Origin: UBA2334 sp049653005
GTDB lineage: Bacteria > Pseudomonadota > Gammaproteobacteria > Burkholderiales > Burkholderiaceae_C
Length of the DNA stretch: 64,000 nucleotides
Assembly: GCA_049653005.1 (NCBI GenBank)
Contig: JBASFL010000129.1
Location: forward strand, 7,185-71,184
Direction: 5' to 3'
Position numbers and translations under genes: made by a program. Positions 41,175 through 50,350 of this stretch are shown in pieces (positions within the stretch are counted from its first letter, which is position 1; each line of letters begins with the position of its first letter). Under the pieces are notes generated by a model, which did no database searches, was not told the DNA's origin, and worked only from the letters and a program-made list of their open reading frames with translations.

Positions 41175-43577
41175 TCAGCTGGCCAGCAACTTCCAGGTGT
41201 CCACGACCGAATCGGGGTTCAAGGAAATGGAGCTGATGCCCTCGTCCTTCAGCCACACGGCAAAGTCGGCGTGGTCGCTGGGGCCCTGGCCACAGATGCC
41301 CACGTATTTGCCCGCGGCCTTGCACGCGCCTATGGCTTTGGCCAGCAGGGCTTTCACGGCGGGGTCGCGCTCGTCAAAATCGGCGGCCAGCAGTTCCAGA
41401 CCCGAATCGCGGTCCAGGCCCAGGGTGAGCTGGGTCAGGTCGTTGGAGCCGATGCTGAAGCCGTCAAAGTATTCCAAGAACTGCTCGGCCAGCACCGCGT
41501 TGCTGGGCACCTCGCACATCATGATGACCTTCAGGTCGTTCTGACCGCGCGCCAGGCCCTTCTCGGCCAGCATCTCGGTGACCTTTTTCGCCTGACCCAG
41601 GGTGCGCACAAACGGCACCATCACCTGCACGTTGGTCAGGCCCATGTCGTTGCGCACGCGGGTGAGCGCTTCGCATTCCATGGCAAAGGCTTCGCGGAAA
41701 TCGGTGCTGATGTAACGCGCCGCGCCACGGAAGCCCAGCATGGGGTTTTCTTCATCGGGCTCGTAACGGCTGCCGCCCATGAGCTTGCGGTACTCGTTGC
41801 TCTTGAAGTCGCTCAGGCGCACGATGACGGGCTTGGGCCAGAACGCGGCGGCAATGGTCGCCACACCCTCGGCCACTTTGTCCACGTAAAACGCGCGGGG
41901 GCTTGCATGGCCACGGGCCACCGACTCCACGGCTTTCTTCAGGTCGGCGTCGATGTGGGGGTATTCCAAAATGGCTTTGGGGTGCACACCGATGTTGTTG
42001 TTGATGATGAACTCCAGGCGGGCCAGGCCCACGCCGCCGTTGGGAATCTGCGCAAAGTCGAACGCCAGCTGGGGGTTGCCCACGTTCATCATGATCTTCA
42101 CGTCGATCTCGGGCATCTCGCCCCGGCGCACCTCGGTCACCTCGGTTTCCAGCAGGCCGTCGTAGATGTTGCCGGTGTCGCCCTCGGCGCAGCTCACGGT
42201 CACCAACATGCCGTCGGCCAGTTGGTCGGTGGCGTTGCCGCAGCCCACCACGGCGGGAATGCCCAGCTCGCGCGCAATGATGGCGGCGTGGCAGGTGCGG
42301 CCCCCGCGGTTGGTGACGATGGCGCTGGCGCGTTTCATCACGGGTTCCCAGTTGGGGTCGGTCATGTCGGTCACGAGCACGTCGCCGGGCTGGACTTTGT
42401 CCATTTCAGAAATGTGGCTGACCAAGCGCACAGGGCCGGTGCCAATTTTTTGACCGATGGCACGGCCGTGGGCCAACACCGTGCTTTTGCCTTTGAGCTT
42501 GTAACGCAGTTCCGCCTTGCCAGCGGCCTGGCTTTTCACGGTTTCGGGGCGGGCTTGCAGGATGTAGAGCTGGCCGTCGGTGCCGTCTTTGCCCCACTCG
42601 ATGTCCATGGGGCGGCCGTAGTGCTGCTCGATGACCAGCGCGTAGTGCGCCAGTTGCTCGGCATCGGCGTCGGTCAGTGAGTAGCGGTTGCGCTGCTCCA
42701 CGGGCACGTCGGTGGTTTTGACCAGCTTGCCTTTCAGCGGGCCGTCTGCTGCTTTTTCTTCGGGGGTGCTGAACTCCATCTGGATGAGCTTGGAGCCCAG
42801 GTTGCGGCGGATGACCGCGCGTTTGCCTGCTTTGAGCATGGGCTTGTGCACGTAAAACTCGTCGGGGTTGACGGCGCCCTGCACCACGGTTTCGCCCAGT
42901 CCATAGCTGCTGGTGATGAACACCACGTCTTCAAAGCCGCTTTCGGTGTCGATGGTGAACATCACACCGGCAGCGCCCAGGTCGGAGCGCACCATGCGCT
43001 GCACACCGGCGCTGAGGGCCACGTCGGCATGGGCAAAGCCCTTGTGCACGCGGTAGCTGATGGCGCGGTCGTTGTAGAGGCTGGCAAACACCTCTTTCAT
43101 TTTGTGCAGCACCTCTTCAATGCCCACCACGTTCAAAAACGTTTCTTGCTGGCCGGCAAAGGACGCGTCGGGCAAATCTTCGGCGGTGGCCGATGAACGC
43201 ACGGCAAAGCTGGCGGCGGCGTTCCCGGCGCTCAACGTGGCGAACGCTTCGCGGATGGCTTTTTCCAGGTCGGCCGGGAAGGGCTGGGCTTCGACCATGG
43301 TGCGAATTTCAGCGCCCACTTGGGCCAGGGCGCGCACGTCTTCGGTGTCCAAAGCATCCAGCTTGGCGTTGATGCGGGCGGTCAGACCGTCAAAAGCCAA
43401 AAATTCACGGAACGCGTGGGCGGTGGTGGCAAAGCCTGTGGGCACCCGCACGCCCGAGGGCAACTGCGAAATCATTTCACCCAGGCTGGCATTTTTGCCG
43501 CCGACCGATTCGACATCGGCCATGCGAAGTTGCTCGAAAGGCACCACAAGGGCATCCGGGCTGAACAGTTGGGACAT
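41175..43577 (-). CDS. ppsA: Phosphoenolpyruvate synthase
   Basis: PEP synthase (pyruvate, water dikinase) converts pyruvate to PEP in gluconeogenesis. The 800-residue enzyme has the N-terminal ATP-grasp domain (VGGKNASLGEMI, FAVRSSATAEDLPDASFAG), the swivelling phosphohistidine domain with GGRTCHAAIIARELG and the C-terminal PEP/pyruvate barrel with GGVGLARLEFI and the active-site CGQGPSDHADF region. ATG 43577 gives the normal MSQLF-type start. It is divergent from its regulator ppsR (209 bases between the start codons). Confidence 0.97.
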   Translation of the reverse strand: MSQLFSPDALVVPFEQLRMADVESVGGKNASLGEMISQLPSGVRVPTGFATTAHAFREFLAFDGLTARINAKLDALDTEDVRALAQVGAEIRTMVEAQPFPADLEKAIREAFATLSAGNAAASFAVRSSATAEDLPDASFAGQQETFLNVVGIEEVLHKMKEVFASLYNDRAISYRVHKGFAHADVALSAGVQRMVRSDLGAAGVMFTIDTESGFEDVVFITSSYGLGETVVQGAVNPDEFYVHKPMLKAGKRAVIRRNLGSKLIQMEFSTPEEKAADGPLKGKLVKTTDVPVEQRNRYSLTDADAEQLAHYALVIEQHYGRPMDIEWGKDGTDGQLYILQARPETVKSQAAGKAELRYKLKGKSTVLAHGRAIGQKIGTGPVRLVSHISEMDKVQPGDVLVTDMTDPNWEPVMKRASAIVTNRGGRTCHAAIIARELGIPAVVGCGNATDQLADGMLVTVSCAEGDTGNIYDGLLETEVTEVRRGEMPEIDVKIMMNVGNPQLAFDFAQIPNGGVGLARLEFIINNNIGVHPKAILEYPHIDADLKKAVESVARGHASPRAFYVDKVAEGVATIAAAFWPKPVIVRLSDFKSNEYRKLMGGSRYEPDEENPMLGFRGAARYISTDFREAFAMECEALTRVRNDMGLTNVQVMVPFVRTLGQAKKVTEMLAEKGLARGQNDLKVIMMCEVPSNAVLAEQFLEYFDGFSIGSNDLTQLTLGLDRDSGLELLAADFDERDPAVKALLAKAIGACKAAGKYVGICGQGPSDHADFAVWLKDEGISSISLNPDSVVDTWKLLAS

Positions 43578-43786
43578 GAGAAAACTCCATTGATGTTGAA
43601 AAACCGGGGTTGTCCCTGTGCAGCAAAAACGGGGCCCGCCTGTCAGGCAATGGGCATTTTTCTGGGTTGTGGTGCCGTTTTGGCCGCGCAGCGGCATGCA
43701 AACTGATAATCCGAATGATTGTAGGGGCCACCCCCGCCGCACAACTTGCAATGCGCTGAAGCAGCGCACCTTCACCAGGAAAGCCC

Positions 43787-44608
43787 ATGTCCAACCGCAC
43801 CGTTTTTCTCATTTCCGACGGCACCGGCATCACCGCTGAAACGTTCGCCAAAGCCATCTTGAACCAGTTCGAAGCCAACCACCGCCTGGTGCGCCTGCCC
43901 TTCACCGACAGCGTGGACAAAGCGCACAACGCCGTGCGCGAGATCAACCACACGGCCGAGGTGGAGGGGCGCCGCCCCATCGTGTTCACCACGCTGGTCA
44001 ACATGGAGGTGTTGGCCGTCATCAACGCCCAGACCCAAGGGCTGATGCTGGACATGTTTGGCACGTTTGTGGCACCACTGGAGGCCGAGCTGGGCATCAA
44101 ATCCAACCACCGCGTGGGCCGGTTTTCGGATGCGTCCAAAAGCCGCGAGTACCACGACCGCATCGAGGCCATCAATTTCTCGCTGGCCCACGACGACGGG
44201 CAGAGCGACCGGGACCTGGCCGGGTCTGATGTGATCCTGGTGGGTGTGAGCCGCAGCGGTAAAACCCCCACATCGCTTTACTTGGCCATGCAATACGGCC
44301 TGAAAGCCAGCAATTACCCATTGATTCCAGAAGACTTCGACCGCCGCAAACTGCCACCGGCCCTGGTGCCTCATCGCAAAAAAATATTCGGCCTGACCAT
44401 TCAGCCCGAGCGGTTGAGCGAAATCCGCAACGAACGCCGCCCCAATTCACGCTATGCATCCCTGGAAAACTGCCGCCATGAAGTGGCCGAAGCAGAGGCC
44501 ATGATGCGGCGTGAGGGCATTCGCTGGTTGTCCACCACCACCAAGTCCATCGAAGAAATTTCGACCACGATCCTGCAAGAAATCCGCCCCGACCGGCTCG
44601 TTTACTGA
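43787..44608 (+). CDS. ppsR: PEP synthase regulatory protein (kinase/pyrophosphorylase)
   Basis: PSRP uses ADP to inactivate PEP synthase by threonine phosphorylation and phosphate to reactivate it. The 273-residue DUF299 protein starts SNRTVFLISDGTGITAETFA, contains the P-loop GVSRSGKTPTSLYLA and PLIPEDF, then KIFGLTIQPERLSEIRNERR. The position divergent from ppsA is the typical proteobacterial arrangement and identifies the partner as PEP synthase rather than PPDK. Confidence 0.95.
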   Translation: MSNRTVFLISDGTGITAETFAKAILNQFEANHRLVRLPFTDSVDKAHNAVREINHTAEVEGRRPIVFTTLVNMEVLAVINAQTQGLMLDMFGTFVAPLEAELGIKSNHRVGRFSDASKSREYHDRIEAINFSLAHDDGQSDRDLAGSDVILVGVSRSGKTPTSLYLAMQYGLKASNYPLIPEDFDRRKLPPALVPHRKKIFGLTIQPERLSEIRNERRPNSRYASLENCRHEVAEAEAMMRREGIRWLSTTTKSIEEISTTILQEIRPDRLVY

Positions 44609-44807
44609 CTTGAGGCAAATCAAGAAAACCACGTAAATCACAATGCGGAATAAAAACCAAGGGTTACCACTTAATTTGTAAGCAAGGGGTAATTATTTAG
44701 GTTTGAAACACCGCGAATTCGTCAGAACACCGTCAGCCGCGCTTTCAAGAATAGGTCTCAGGTGGCCATCAAGGGCACCGAATTGTTTTTAAACAGGAGA
44801 CTTATTC

Positions 44808-46475
44808 ATGGCGCAAACTGAAAATCGCCCGATGTCTGCCGAAGAACGCAAAGTGATTTTTGCTTCGTCGTTGGGCACGGTGTTCGAGTGGTATGACTTT
44901 TACTTGTACGGCTCTTTGGCAGCCATCATTGCAAAGCAGTTCTTCAGCGGTCTTGACCCTGCAGCTGCTTTCATTTTTGCGTTGCTGGCATTTGCCGCAG
45001 GCTTCATCGTCCGTCCTTTCGGCGCGCTGTTCTTCGGTCGTTTGGGCGACATGATCGGTCGCAAGTACACCTTCCTCGTCACGATTCTGTTGATGGGCGG
45101 TGCGACTTTCATCGTGGGTATCCTGCCCAACTACGCCTCCATCGGCGTGGCCGCTCCCATCATCCTGATCTGCTTGCGCATGCTGCAAGGTCTGGCTTTG
45201 GGTGGTGAGTACGGTGGTGCCGCCACCTACGTGGCAGAGCACGCGCCTGAAGGCCGTCGCGGTGCTTACACCGCCTGGATTCAAACCACCGCCACGCTGG
45301 GCTTGTTCCTGTCGTTGATGGTGATTCTGGGTACCCGGACCATCATCGGTGAAGCTGCGTTTGCCGATTGGGGCTGGCGCGTGCCTTTCATCGTGTCTCT
45401 CGGTTTGCTGGCTGTGTCTGTGTGGATTCGTCTGTCCATGAACGAATCCCCCGCCTTCCAGAAAATGAAGGCTGAAGGCAAGACTTCCAAAGCACCTCTG
45501 TCCGAAGCTTTCGGCCAGTGGAAAAACCTGAAAGTCGTGTTGCTGGCCCTGTTCGGTCTGGTGGCCGGTCAGGCTGTGGTGTGGTACTCGGGCCAGTTCT
45601 ATGCGCTGTTCTTCCTGACCAGCGTGCTGAAGGTTGACGGTTCTACCGCCAACATTTTGGTGGCCGTGTCCCTGATCATCGGCACACCGTTCTTCGTGAT
45701 CTTTGGTACCCTGTCCGACAAAATCGGCCGCAAGCCAATCATCATGGCCGGTCTGTTGTTGGCCATCCTGACCTACTTCCCCCTGTTCGAAAAGCTGACC
45801 GCTGCTGCCAACCCTGCACTGGCCGAAGCACAAGCCAAGAACAAGATCGTGGTGACGGCCACTGCCGGTGATTGCTCCTTCCAAGGCAACCCCGTTGCCC
45901 GCGAAATCGACTTCACCAAGTCTTGCGACATCGCCAAGCGTTTCCTGGCCCAGAACTCTGTGAGCTACGACAACGTGGTCGGCGCCGCAGCAGGCCCTGC
46001 CGTCGTCAAGATTGGCGACAAGGAAATCATTGCCCCCACCGGCAAGGTTGTGAACAGCAAGTTCGACGAAGAGTCTGTCAAGAACATCGCAGCGTTCAAG
46101 AAAGACATCTCCGAGACCCTCAAGGCCGCCGGCTACCCCGCCAAAGCAGACCCTGCCCGCGTGGACAAGCTGACGATCGTGATGATCCTGACCATCCTGG
46201 TGATCTACGTGACCATGGTGTACGGCCCTATCGCCGCCATGCTGGTCGAAATGTTCCCCACCCGCATCCGTTACACCTCCATGTCCTTGCCCTACCACAT
46301 CGGTAACGGCTGGTTCGGTGGTCTGATGCCCACCATCGCTTTTGCGATGGTTGCTCAGAACGGCAACATGTACTACGGCTTGTGGTACCCCATCATCATT
46401 GCAGGCATGAGCCTGGTGATTGGCACGTTGTTTGTCCGCGAAACCAAGGACAACGACATCTACGGCGACGACTGA
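44808..46475 (+). CDS. MFS metabolite:H+ symporter-like transporter with large extramembrane loop
   Basis: A 555-residue major facilitator of the MHS (ProP/KgtP-like) type: GTVFEWYDFYLYGSLAAII, RPFGALFFGRLGDMIGRKYTF and MLQGLALGGEYGGAATYVAEHAP are diagnostic. Between membrane segments of the second half is an insertion of about 110 residues (roughly 328-445) containing two cysteines (GDCSF and KSCDIA) and an Ala/Lys-rich charged region; the loop appears to face the periplasm. Codon use is unlike the neighbours (more GGT, CGT and TCT, lower GC), as in strongly expressed genes. A clear GGAG ribosome-binding site precedes ATG, within a 199-base AT-rich upstream gap. Substrate unknown, probably an organic acid. 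Confidence 0.87.
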   Translation: MAQTENRPMSAEERKVIFASSLGTVFEWYDFYLYGSLAAIIAKQFFSGLDPAAAFIFALLAFAAGFIVRPFGALFFGRLGDMIGRKYTFLVTILLMGGATFIVGILPNYASIGVAAPIILICLRMLQGLALGGEYGGAATYVAEHAPEGRRGAYTAWIQTTATLGLFLSLMVILGTRTIIGEAAFADWGWRVPFIVSLGLLAVSVWIRLSMNESPAFQKMKAEGKTSKAPLSEAFGQWKNLKVVLLALFGLVAGQAVVWYSGQFYALFFLTSVLKVDGSTANILVAVSLIIGTPFFVIFGTLSDKIGRKPIIMAGLLLAILTYFPLFEKLTAAANPALAEAQAKNKIVVTATAGDCSFQGNPVAREIDFTKSCDIAKRFLAQNSVSYDNVVGAAAGPAVVKIGDKEIIAPTGKVVNSKFDEESVKNIAAFKKDISETLKAAGYPAKADPARVDKLTIVMILTILVIYVTMVYGPIAAMLVEMFPTRIRYTSMSLPYHIGNGWFGGLMPTIAFAMVAQNGNMYYGLWYPIIIAGMSLVIGTLFVRETKDNDIYGDD

Positions 46476-46526
46476 GTGGCCGGAGGGGCAAATGCCCCTC
46501 CTCCCTCCGGAATCGGCTAAATTTGC

Positions 46527-46555
46527 AAAACCCATGTTTCACCGACGTGGGTTTT
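46527..46555 (+). terminator. Terminator downstream of the loop-bearing MFS gene
   Basis: AAAACCCATG and CGTGGGTTTT pair around a nine-base loop and lead into TTTTGTTCTTT. A GC-rich hairpin (GAGGGGC/GCCCCTC) at about 46486-46506 precedes it. Confidence 0.75.
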
Positions 46556-46577
46556 GTTCTTTCAACTTCAGTACATC

Positions 46578-46796
46578 ATGATCAAAATTTTTCTGGGTTT
46601 CGTCGTCTTCTCTGCACTGGCCATCTTCATCCTCATGCAGGGTGGCGAAATTGACATGAGCGGCGAGAAGCACGGCATCGAAGAGCACCCACCCGCCAAA
46701 ACCGAGCCAGCCGCTGCTGCCCCGGCCCCTGCCGCTGCACCCGCAGCAGCGCCTGCCGCAGCGCCAGCCCATGCCGCTGAAGCAGACAAGAAGTAA
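46578..46796 (+). CDS. Small single-pass membrane protein with Ala/Pro tail
   Basis: A 72-residue protein not assigned to a family. MIKIFLGFVVFSALAIFILM forms one membrane segment; residues 20-37 contain a charged GEIDMSGEKHGIEEHPP; the rest is low-complexity Ala/Pro ending in EADKK. ATG 46578 is preferred over an upstream TTG because the hydrophobic segment then starts at the N-terminus. It lies 37 bases before the next gene on the same strand and may open the phosphoesterase-kinase cluster. Confidence 0.7.
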   Translation: MIKIFLGFVVFSALAIFILMQGGEIDMSGEKHGIEEHPPAKTEPAAAAPAPAAAPAAAPAAAPAHAAEADKK

Positions 46797-46833
46797 TTCA
46801 AACTTGCCTGCCACTGGCCCCTGAGCAACCGCC

Positions 46834-47307
46834 ATGCGCTGCACCAAAACCGAGGCAGGTCAACTGGCCTTCAAACAACGTTCCGCCGACCTCGGTCCGC
46901 GCCAACGATCGGCATTTTTGTTGTTCGACGGCCAGCGCTCGGTCGTCGATGTGCTGAAAGCCACCGAAGGCCTGGGCATCACCCAGGCCGACATCGAAGA
47001 CATGCTGGCCAAAGGGTTTCTGGAGCCGCTGTCCCGCCCATCGGGAAATCCGGCTGCTCCTGCGTCTGCGGCTTCCGCTGCCACCCCCACAGCACCCGAC
47101 ACACGCACCGCCGCAGAGCGGTACAGACAGGCCTATCCGCTGGCCACGCAGTTGACGGCCCAAATGGGGTTGCGCGGCTTCCGGCTCAACCTGGCGGTGG
47201 AAGCGGCCAGCGGCCTTGACGACTTGATCGCGCTGCTGCCCAAACTCACAGAGGCCCTGGGGCCCAACGCCGTTCGGGCTTTCAAAGAGGCACTGGGCGA
47301 GTACTGA
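46834..47307 (+). CDS. Conserved-looking protein of unknown function
   Basis: A 157-residue protein I do not recognise. The N-terminal half (residues 15-65: LGPRQRSAFLLFDGQRSVVD, then GLGITQADIEDMLAKGFLEPL) has the periodicity of a small winged-helix-like domain. An Ala/Pro/Ser/Thr linker (68-92) joins it to a helical C-terminal half with RYRQAYPLATQLTAQMG and LNLAVEAASGLDDLIALLPK. It is 34 bases upstream of the metallophosphoesterase and probably in one operon with it and the kinase, so it could be a substrate or regulator. That is inference from position only. Confidence 0.75.
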   Translation: MRCTKTEAGQLAFKQRSADLGPRQRSAFLLFDGQRSVVDVLKATEGLGITQADIEDMLAKGFLEPLSRPSGNPAAPASAASAATPTAPDTRTAAERYRQAYPLATQLTAQMGLRGFRLNLAVEAASGLDDLIALLPKLTEALGPNAVRAFKEALGEY

Positions 47308-47341
47308 GCACACCTTCACAGCACACACCGCAGGACGCAGC

Positions 47342-48094
47342 ATGAAACTGGCTTTGCTTTCAGACATTCATGCCAACGCCCAGGCGCTGGATGTGTGTGT
47401 GGCACACGCCCAATCCCAAGGGGCCCAGCGGTTTGCTTTTCTGGGCGACCTGGTGGGCTATGGCGGCGACCCGGTGCCCGTGCTGGAGCGTGTGATGCAC
47501 ATGGTGGAAAACGGCGCCATCGCCGTGCAAGGCAACCACGATGTGATGGCGGTTACCCCCCCAGCCCAAAGCGAGCGCCAAGGCGAAGCCACTGCCGCTT
47601 GGACCCACGCACAACTCAGCCCGGCCCACCGTCAATTTCTGGCCGACCTGCCCCTGACGGCCAAACTCGACAACGTGTTTCTGGTGCACGCCAGTGCCGA
47701 CACCCCCCCCAAGTGGCGCTACGTGGATGACGCGCGCAGCGCCCTTGCCAGCCTGGAAGCGGCCGCGGTGGACCCCGGTGTGCGCTACGTGTTCGGGGGC
47801 CATGTGCACCAGCAAACCCTTTACTACCGCGGCAACGGGCGGGGACTGATGGCCTTTGCGCCCACCCCCGGGGTGCCCATTCCCACGCCCAGCCACCGCC
47901 TGTGGATTGCCACCGTGGGCTCGGTGGGGCAACCGCGCAACGGCAAGCCGCTGACCATGTACGCGCTGTTTGATCTGGCGCAGTCCAAACTGACCTTCCA
48001 CCGCCTACCCTACGACCATGCTGGGGCTGCTGCTGCCGTGCGCCGCGCAGGCCTGCCCGAACACTTTGCCCGTAGGCTGGAAGAAGGACGATGA
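47342..48094 (+). CDS. Calcineurin-like metallophosphoesterase
   Basis: A 250-residue metallophosphoesterase of the YfcE/diadenosine-tetraphosphatase-like group. Metal ligands are visible in LLSDIHANAQAL, LGDLVGYGGDP, VQGNHDVMA, LVHASAD and FGGHVHQQ. It may be a protein phosphatase or a nucleotide phosphodiesterase. The four-base ATGA overlap with the kinase gene strongly suggests that the two products work on one pathway, like an antagonistic kinase/phosphatase pair. Confidence 0.88.
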   Translation: MKLALLSDIHANAQALDVCVAHAQSQGAQRFAFLGDLVGYGGDPVPVLERVMHMVENGAIAVQGNHDVMAVTPPAQSERQGEATAAWTHAQLSPAHRQFLADLPLTAKLDNVFLVHASADTPPKWRYVDDARSALASLEAAAVDPGVRYVFGGHVHQQTLYYRGNGRGLMAFAPTPGVPIPTPSHRLWIATVGSVGQPRNGKPLTMYALFDLAQSKLTFHRLPYDHAGAAAAVRRAGLPEHFARRLEEGR

Positions 48095-49527
48095 AGCTGC
48101 TGCCCCCTGAAACCCAATTGGATGGCTTTGTCATTGACGCGTGCATCCACTCAGGGGGCATGGCCCACATCTACGCGGTGCATTACGCCAGCGGCACCCG
48201 CGACCCCGGTTTTCCGATGGTGATGAAAATCCCGCGCATGACGGCCGGGGACGGTGCCGAAACCATTGTCAGCTTCGAGGTGGAGCACCAGCTCATGCAG
48301 GTGCTGAACGGGCCCCATGTGCCACGCTTCGTGGCCGCAGGGGACCTGGACAACGTGCCCCACCTGGTCATGGAACAGGTGCCCGGCCAAACCCTTGACC
48401 ACTGGCTGCCCCAACCCGGTGAGCCCCGCCCGCCCCTGGACACCGACACGGTGGCCCGCCTGGGCGATGCCGTGGCACGCGCCCTGCACAGCCTGCACCG
48501 ACAAAACGCCTGCCACCTGGACCTGAAACCGGCCAACGTCCTGATCAAACCCGATGGCACGGCAGTGCTGCTGGACTTTGGCCTGTCGTGCCACGCGCAC
48601 TACCCCGATCTGCTGGCCGAAGAGTTGCGCAAAGCTGTGGGGTCTCCCGCGTGGATCGCCCCCGAACAGGTGGTGGGTGTGCGCGGCGACCCGCGCAGCG
48701 ACATTTTTGCCTTGGGCGTCATCCTGTACGAGCTGGCCACTGGCGAACTGCCTTTTGGCGCACCAGCCACCCCCGGTGGCCTGCGCCAGCGCCTGTGGAT
48801 GGACCCCAAGCCACCGCGTGCCCTGCGGCCCGACCTGCCCGAGTGGCTGCAAGAAGTGATATTGAAGTGCCTGGAGCACGAAGCGGCCCACCGCTACCCA
48901 TCGGCGGCCCACTTGGCGTTTGACCTGACCCACCCCACACACGTGAAGGTGACGGCACGGGGCCGGCGGACACAAGGCACGGGTTTCAAAGAACACTTCA
49001 AGCGCTGGCTCAAGGCCGCGGGCAAACACTACCAGCCCAGCCCCATGCCGTCGCAGCAAATCGAGGAAGTGCCCATCCTGATGGTGGCGGTGCCCCACCA
49101 CGACGTGAGCGACGCCACCTTGTATTCGCTGCGCCAGGCCGTGAACCGTTCGTTGGGCCTGCGCCCCGGCGCACGGCTGGCCTGTGTGACCGTGATTTCA
49201 CCCAGCGACACCAACAGCACCCAAAACGACCACAGCGAGACCACGGTGCACCGCCGCCATCTGGCAATGCTGCGGCAGTGGGCAGAGCCGCTGGACCTGG
49301 CGGGACACCAAACCTCGTTCCACGTGCTGGAATCCACCGACGTGGCCCAGGCCTTGGTGCGCTATGCAGAGGGCAACCACGTCAGCATGATCGTGATGGG
49401 GGCCGCCACCCATGGCCTGCAAATGCAACGCTTCGTGGCCACCGTGCCCATTAAAGTGGCCATGGAGGCCCCGTGCACGGTCATTCTGGTCAAGCAACAC
49501 CTGCCTTTCGAACAGTTGAGCGCCTGA
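48091..49527 (+). CDS. Ser/Thr protein kinase fused to a universal stress protein domain
   Basis: A 478-residue two-domain protein without membrane segments. Residues 10-285 are a Hanks-type kinase: glycine-rich loop HSGGMAHIY, ATP-binding lysine in MVMKIP, catalytic loop HLDLKPANV, magnesium loop LDFGLS and activation-segment end SPAWIAPEQ; the catalytic loop reads HLD rather than HRD. After a basic linker (290-325), residues 328-470 are a UspA domain with MVAVPHHDVSD and the ATP-binding-like MIVMGAATHG. A soluble kinase with a stress-domain sensor is unusual. Followed at once by a terminator. Confidence 0.88.
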   Translation: MKLLPPETQLDGFVIDACIHSGGMAHIYAVHYASGTRDPGFPMVMKIPRMTAGDGAETIVSFEVEHQLMQVLNGPHVPRFVAAGDLDNVPHLVMEQVPGQTLDHWLPQPGEPRPPLDTDTVARLGDAVARALHSLHRQNACHLDLKPANVLIKPDGTAVLLDFGLSCHAHYPDLLAEELRKAVGSPAWIAPEQVVGVRGDPRSDIFALGVILYELATGELPFGAPATPGGLRQRLWMDPKPPRALRPDLPEWLQEVILKCLEHEAAHRYPSAAHLAFDLTHPTHVKVTARGRRTQGTGFKEHFKRWLKAAGKHYQPSPMPSQQIEEVPILMVAVPHHDVSDATLYSLRQAVNRSLGLRPGARLACVTVISPSDTNSTQNDHSETTVHRRHLAMLRQWAEPLDLAGHQTSFHVLESTDVAQALVRYAEGNHVSMIVMGAATHGLQMQRFVATVPIKVAMEAPCTVILVKQHLPFEQLSA

Positions 49528-49548
49528 TCCTGCACAGGGCGCTTTTTT
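49520..49548 (+). terminator. Terminator at the end of the kinase gene
   Basis: GCGCCTG pairs imperfectly with CAGGGCGC and is followed by six T. The left arm includes the last codon (GCC) and the TGA stop of the kinase gene. Confidence 0.75.
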
Positions 49549-49608
49549 GCGTGGCGAGGCCATACAAAAAAGCTATGAATAGCTTAGGAATAACAAAGAA
49601 CCAACACG

Positions 49609-49623
49609 ATAGAACATACCTAT
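49609..49623 (+). promoter_or_regulatory. Possible OxyR-type half operator upstream of ahpC
   Basis: ATAG, seven bases, CTAT, the spacing of one OxyR dyad, located 100 bases upstream of the ahpC start in an AT-rich stretch. The second dyad expected at a fixed 22-base offset is not clear, so this is a weak call based on one motif and on OxyR control of ahpC in other bacteria. Confidence 0.35.
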
Positions 49624-49722
49624 ACTTGACCCCATCGCAGCCAAACGGGGTGCCCGAAACGCCTCAGCGGCCGCGTCAAGCCCGGTTTTTTCACCGTCAA
49701 CCCCCTCGTAACGGAGTTCTCC

Positions 49723-50286
49723 ATGTCTTTGATCAACACGCAAGTTCAGCCCTTTAAAGCACAAGCTTTTCACAACGGCAAATTCATCGAAGTGTCCGAC
49801 GCCAGCCTGAAGGGCAAGTGGTCTGTGCTGATTTTCATGCCCGCCGCTTTCACCTTCAACTGCCCCACCGAAGTGGAAGACGCGGCTGACAACTACGCCG
49901 AGTTCCAAAAGGCCGGTGCCGAGGTGTACATCGTCACCACCGACACCCACTTCTCACACAAGGTGTGGCACGAGACCTCCCCCGCCGTGGGCAAGGCCCA
50001 GTTCCCCCTGGTGGGCGACCCCACCCACGCGCTGACCAACGCCTTTGGCGTGCACATCCCTGAAGAAGGCCTGGCATTGCGCGGCACCTTCGTGATCAAC
50101 CCCGATGGCGTGATCAAGACCATGGAAGTGCATTCCAACGAAATCGCCCGCGACGTGAAAGAAACCCTGCGCAAGCTCAAAGCCGCTCAGTACACCGCCG
50201 CCAACCCCGGCCAGGTGTGCCCTGCCAAGTGGAACGAAGGCGCCAAAACCATCGCTCCTTCTTTGGACCTGGTCGGCAAGATCTGA
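49723..50286 (+). CDS. ahpC: Alkyl hydroperoxide reductase subunit C
   Basis: A 187-residue typical 2-Cys peroxiredoxin that reduces hydrogen peroxide and organic hydroperoxides. The peroxidatic cysteine is in FTFNCPTEVED and the resolving cysteine in NPGQVCPAKWNEGAK. A good GGAG site precedes ATG 49723. The reductase gene ahpF follows after a terminator and 213 bases, so ahpC can be expressed in excess, as is usual. Confidence 0.97.
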   Translation: MSLINTQVQPFKAQAFHNGKFIEVSDASLKGKWSVLIFMPAAFTFNCPTEVEDAADNYAEFQKAGAEVYIVTTDTHFSHKVWHETSPAVGKAQFPLVGDPTHALTNAFGVHIPEEGLALRGTFVINPDGVIKTMEVHSNEIARDVKETLRKLKAAQYTAANPGQVCPAKWNEGAKTIAPSLDLVGKI

Positions 50287-50321
50287 TAGCAGCTGCCGGT
50301 GTTCACCGGTGCCACTGTCTC

Positions 50322-50350
50322 AAAGGGCTGCCGCGTGCAGCCCTTTTTTT
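50322..50350 (+). terminator. Terminator between ahpC and ahpF
   Basis: AAAGGGCTGC and GCAGCCCTTT form a stem with a very short loop followed by further T. Partial read-through would set the ahpC:ahpF ratio. Confidence 0.88.

Noticed and set aside
49566..49600. AAAAGCTATGAATAGCTTAGG as a fourteenth copy of the dispersed repeat
   Set aside because: After TAGC and 17 bases the sequence is CCAACA, not MAAGCG; the similarity is limited to the left end and could be AT-rich coincidence. The TAGC at 23806 and 50406 fail in the same way.
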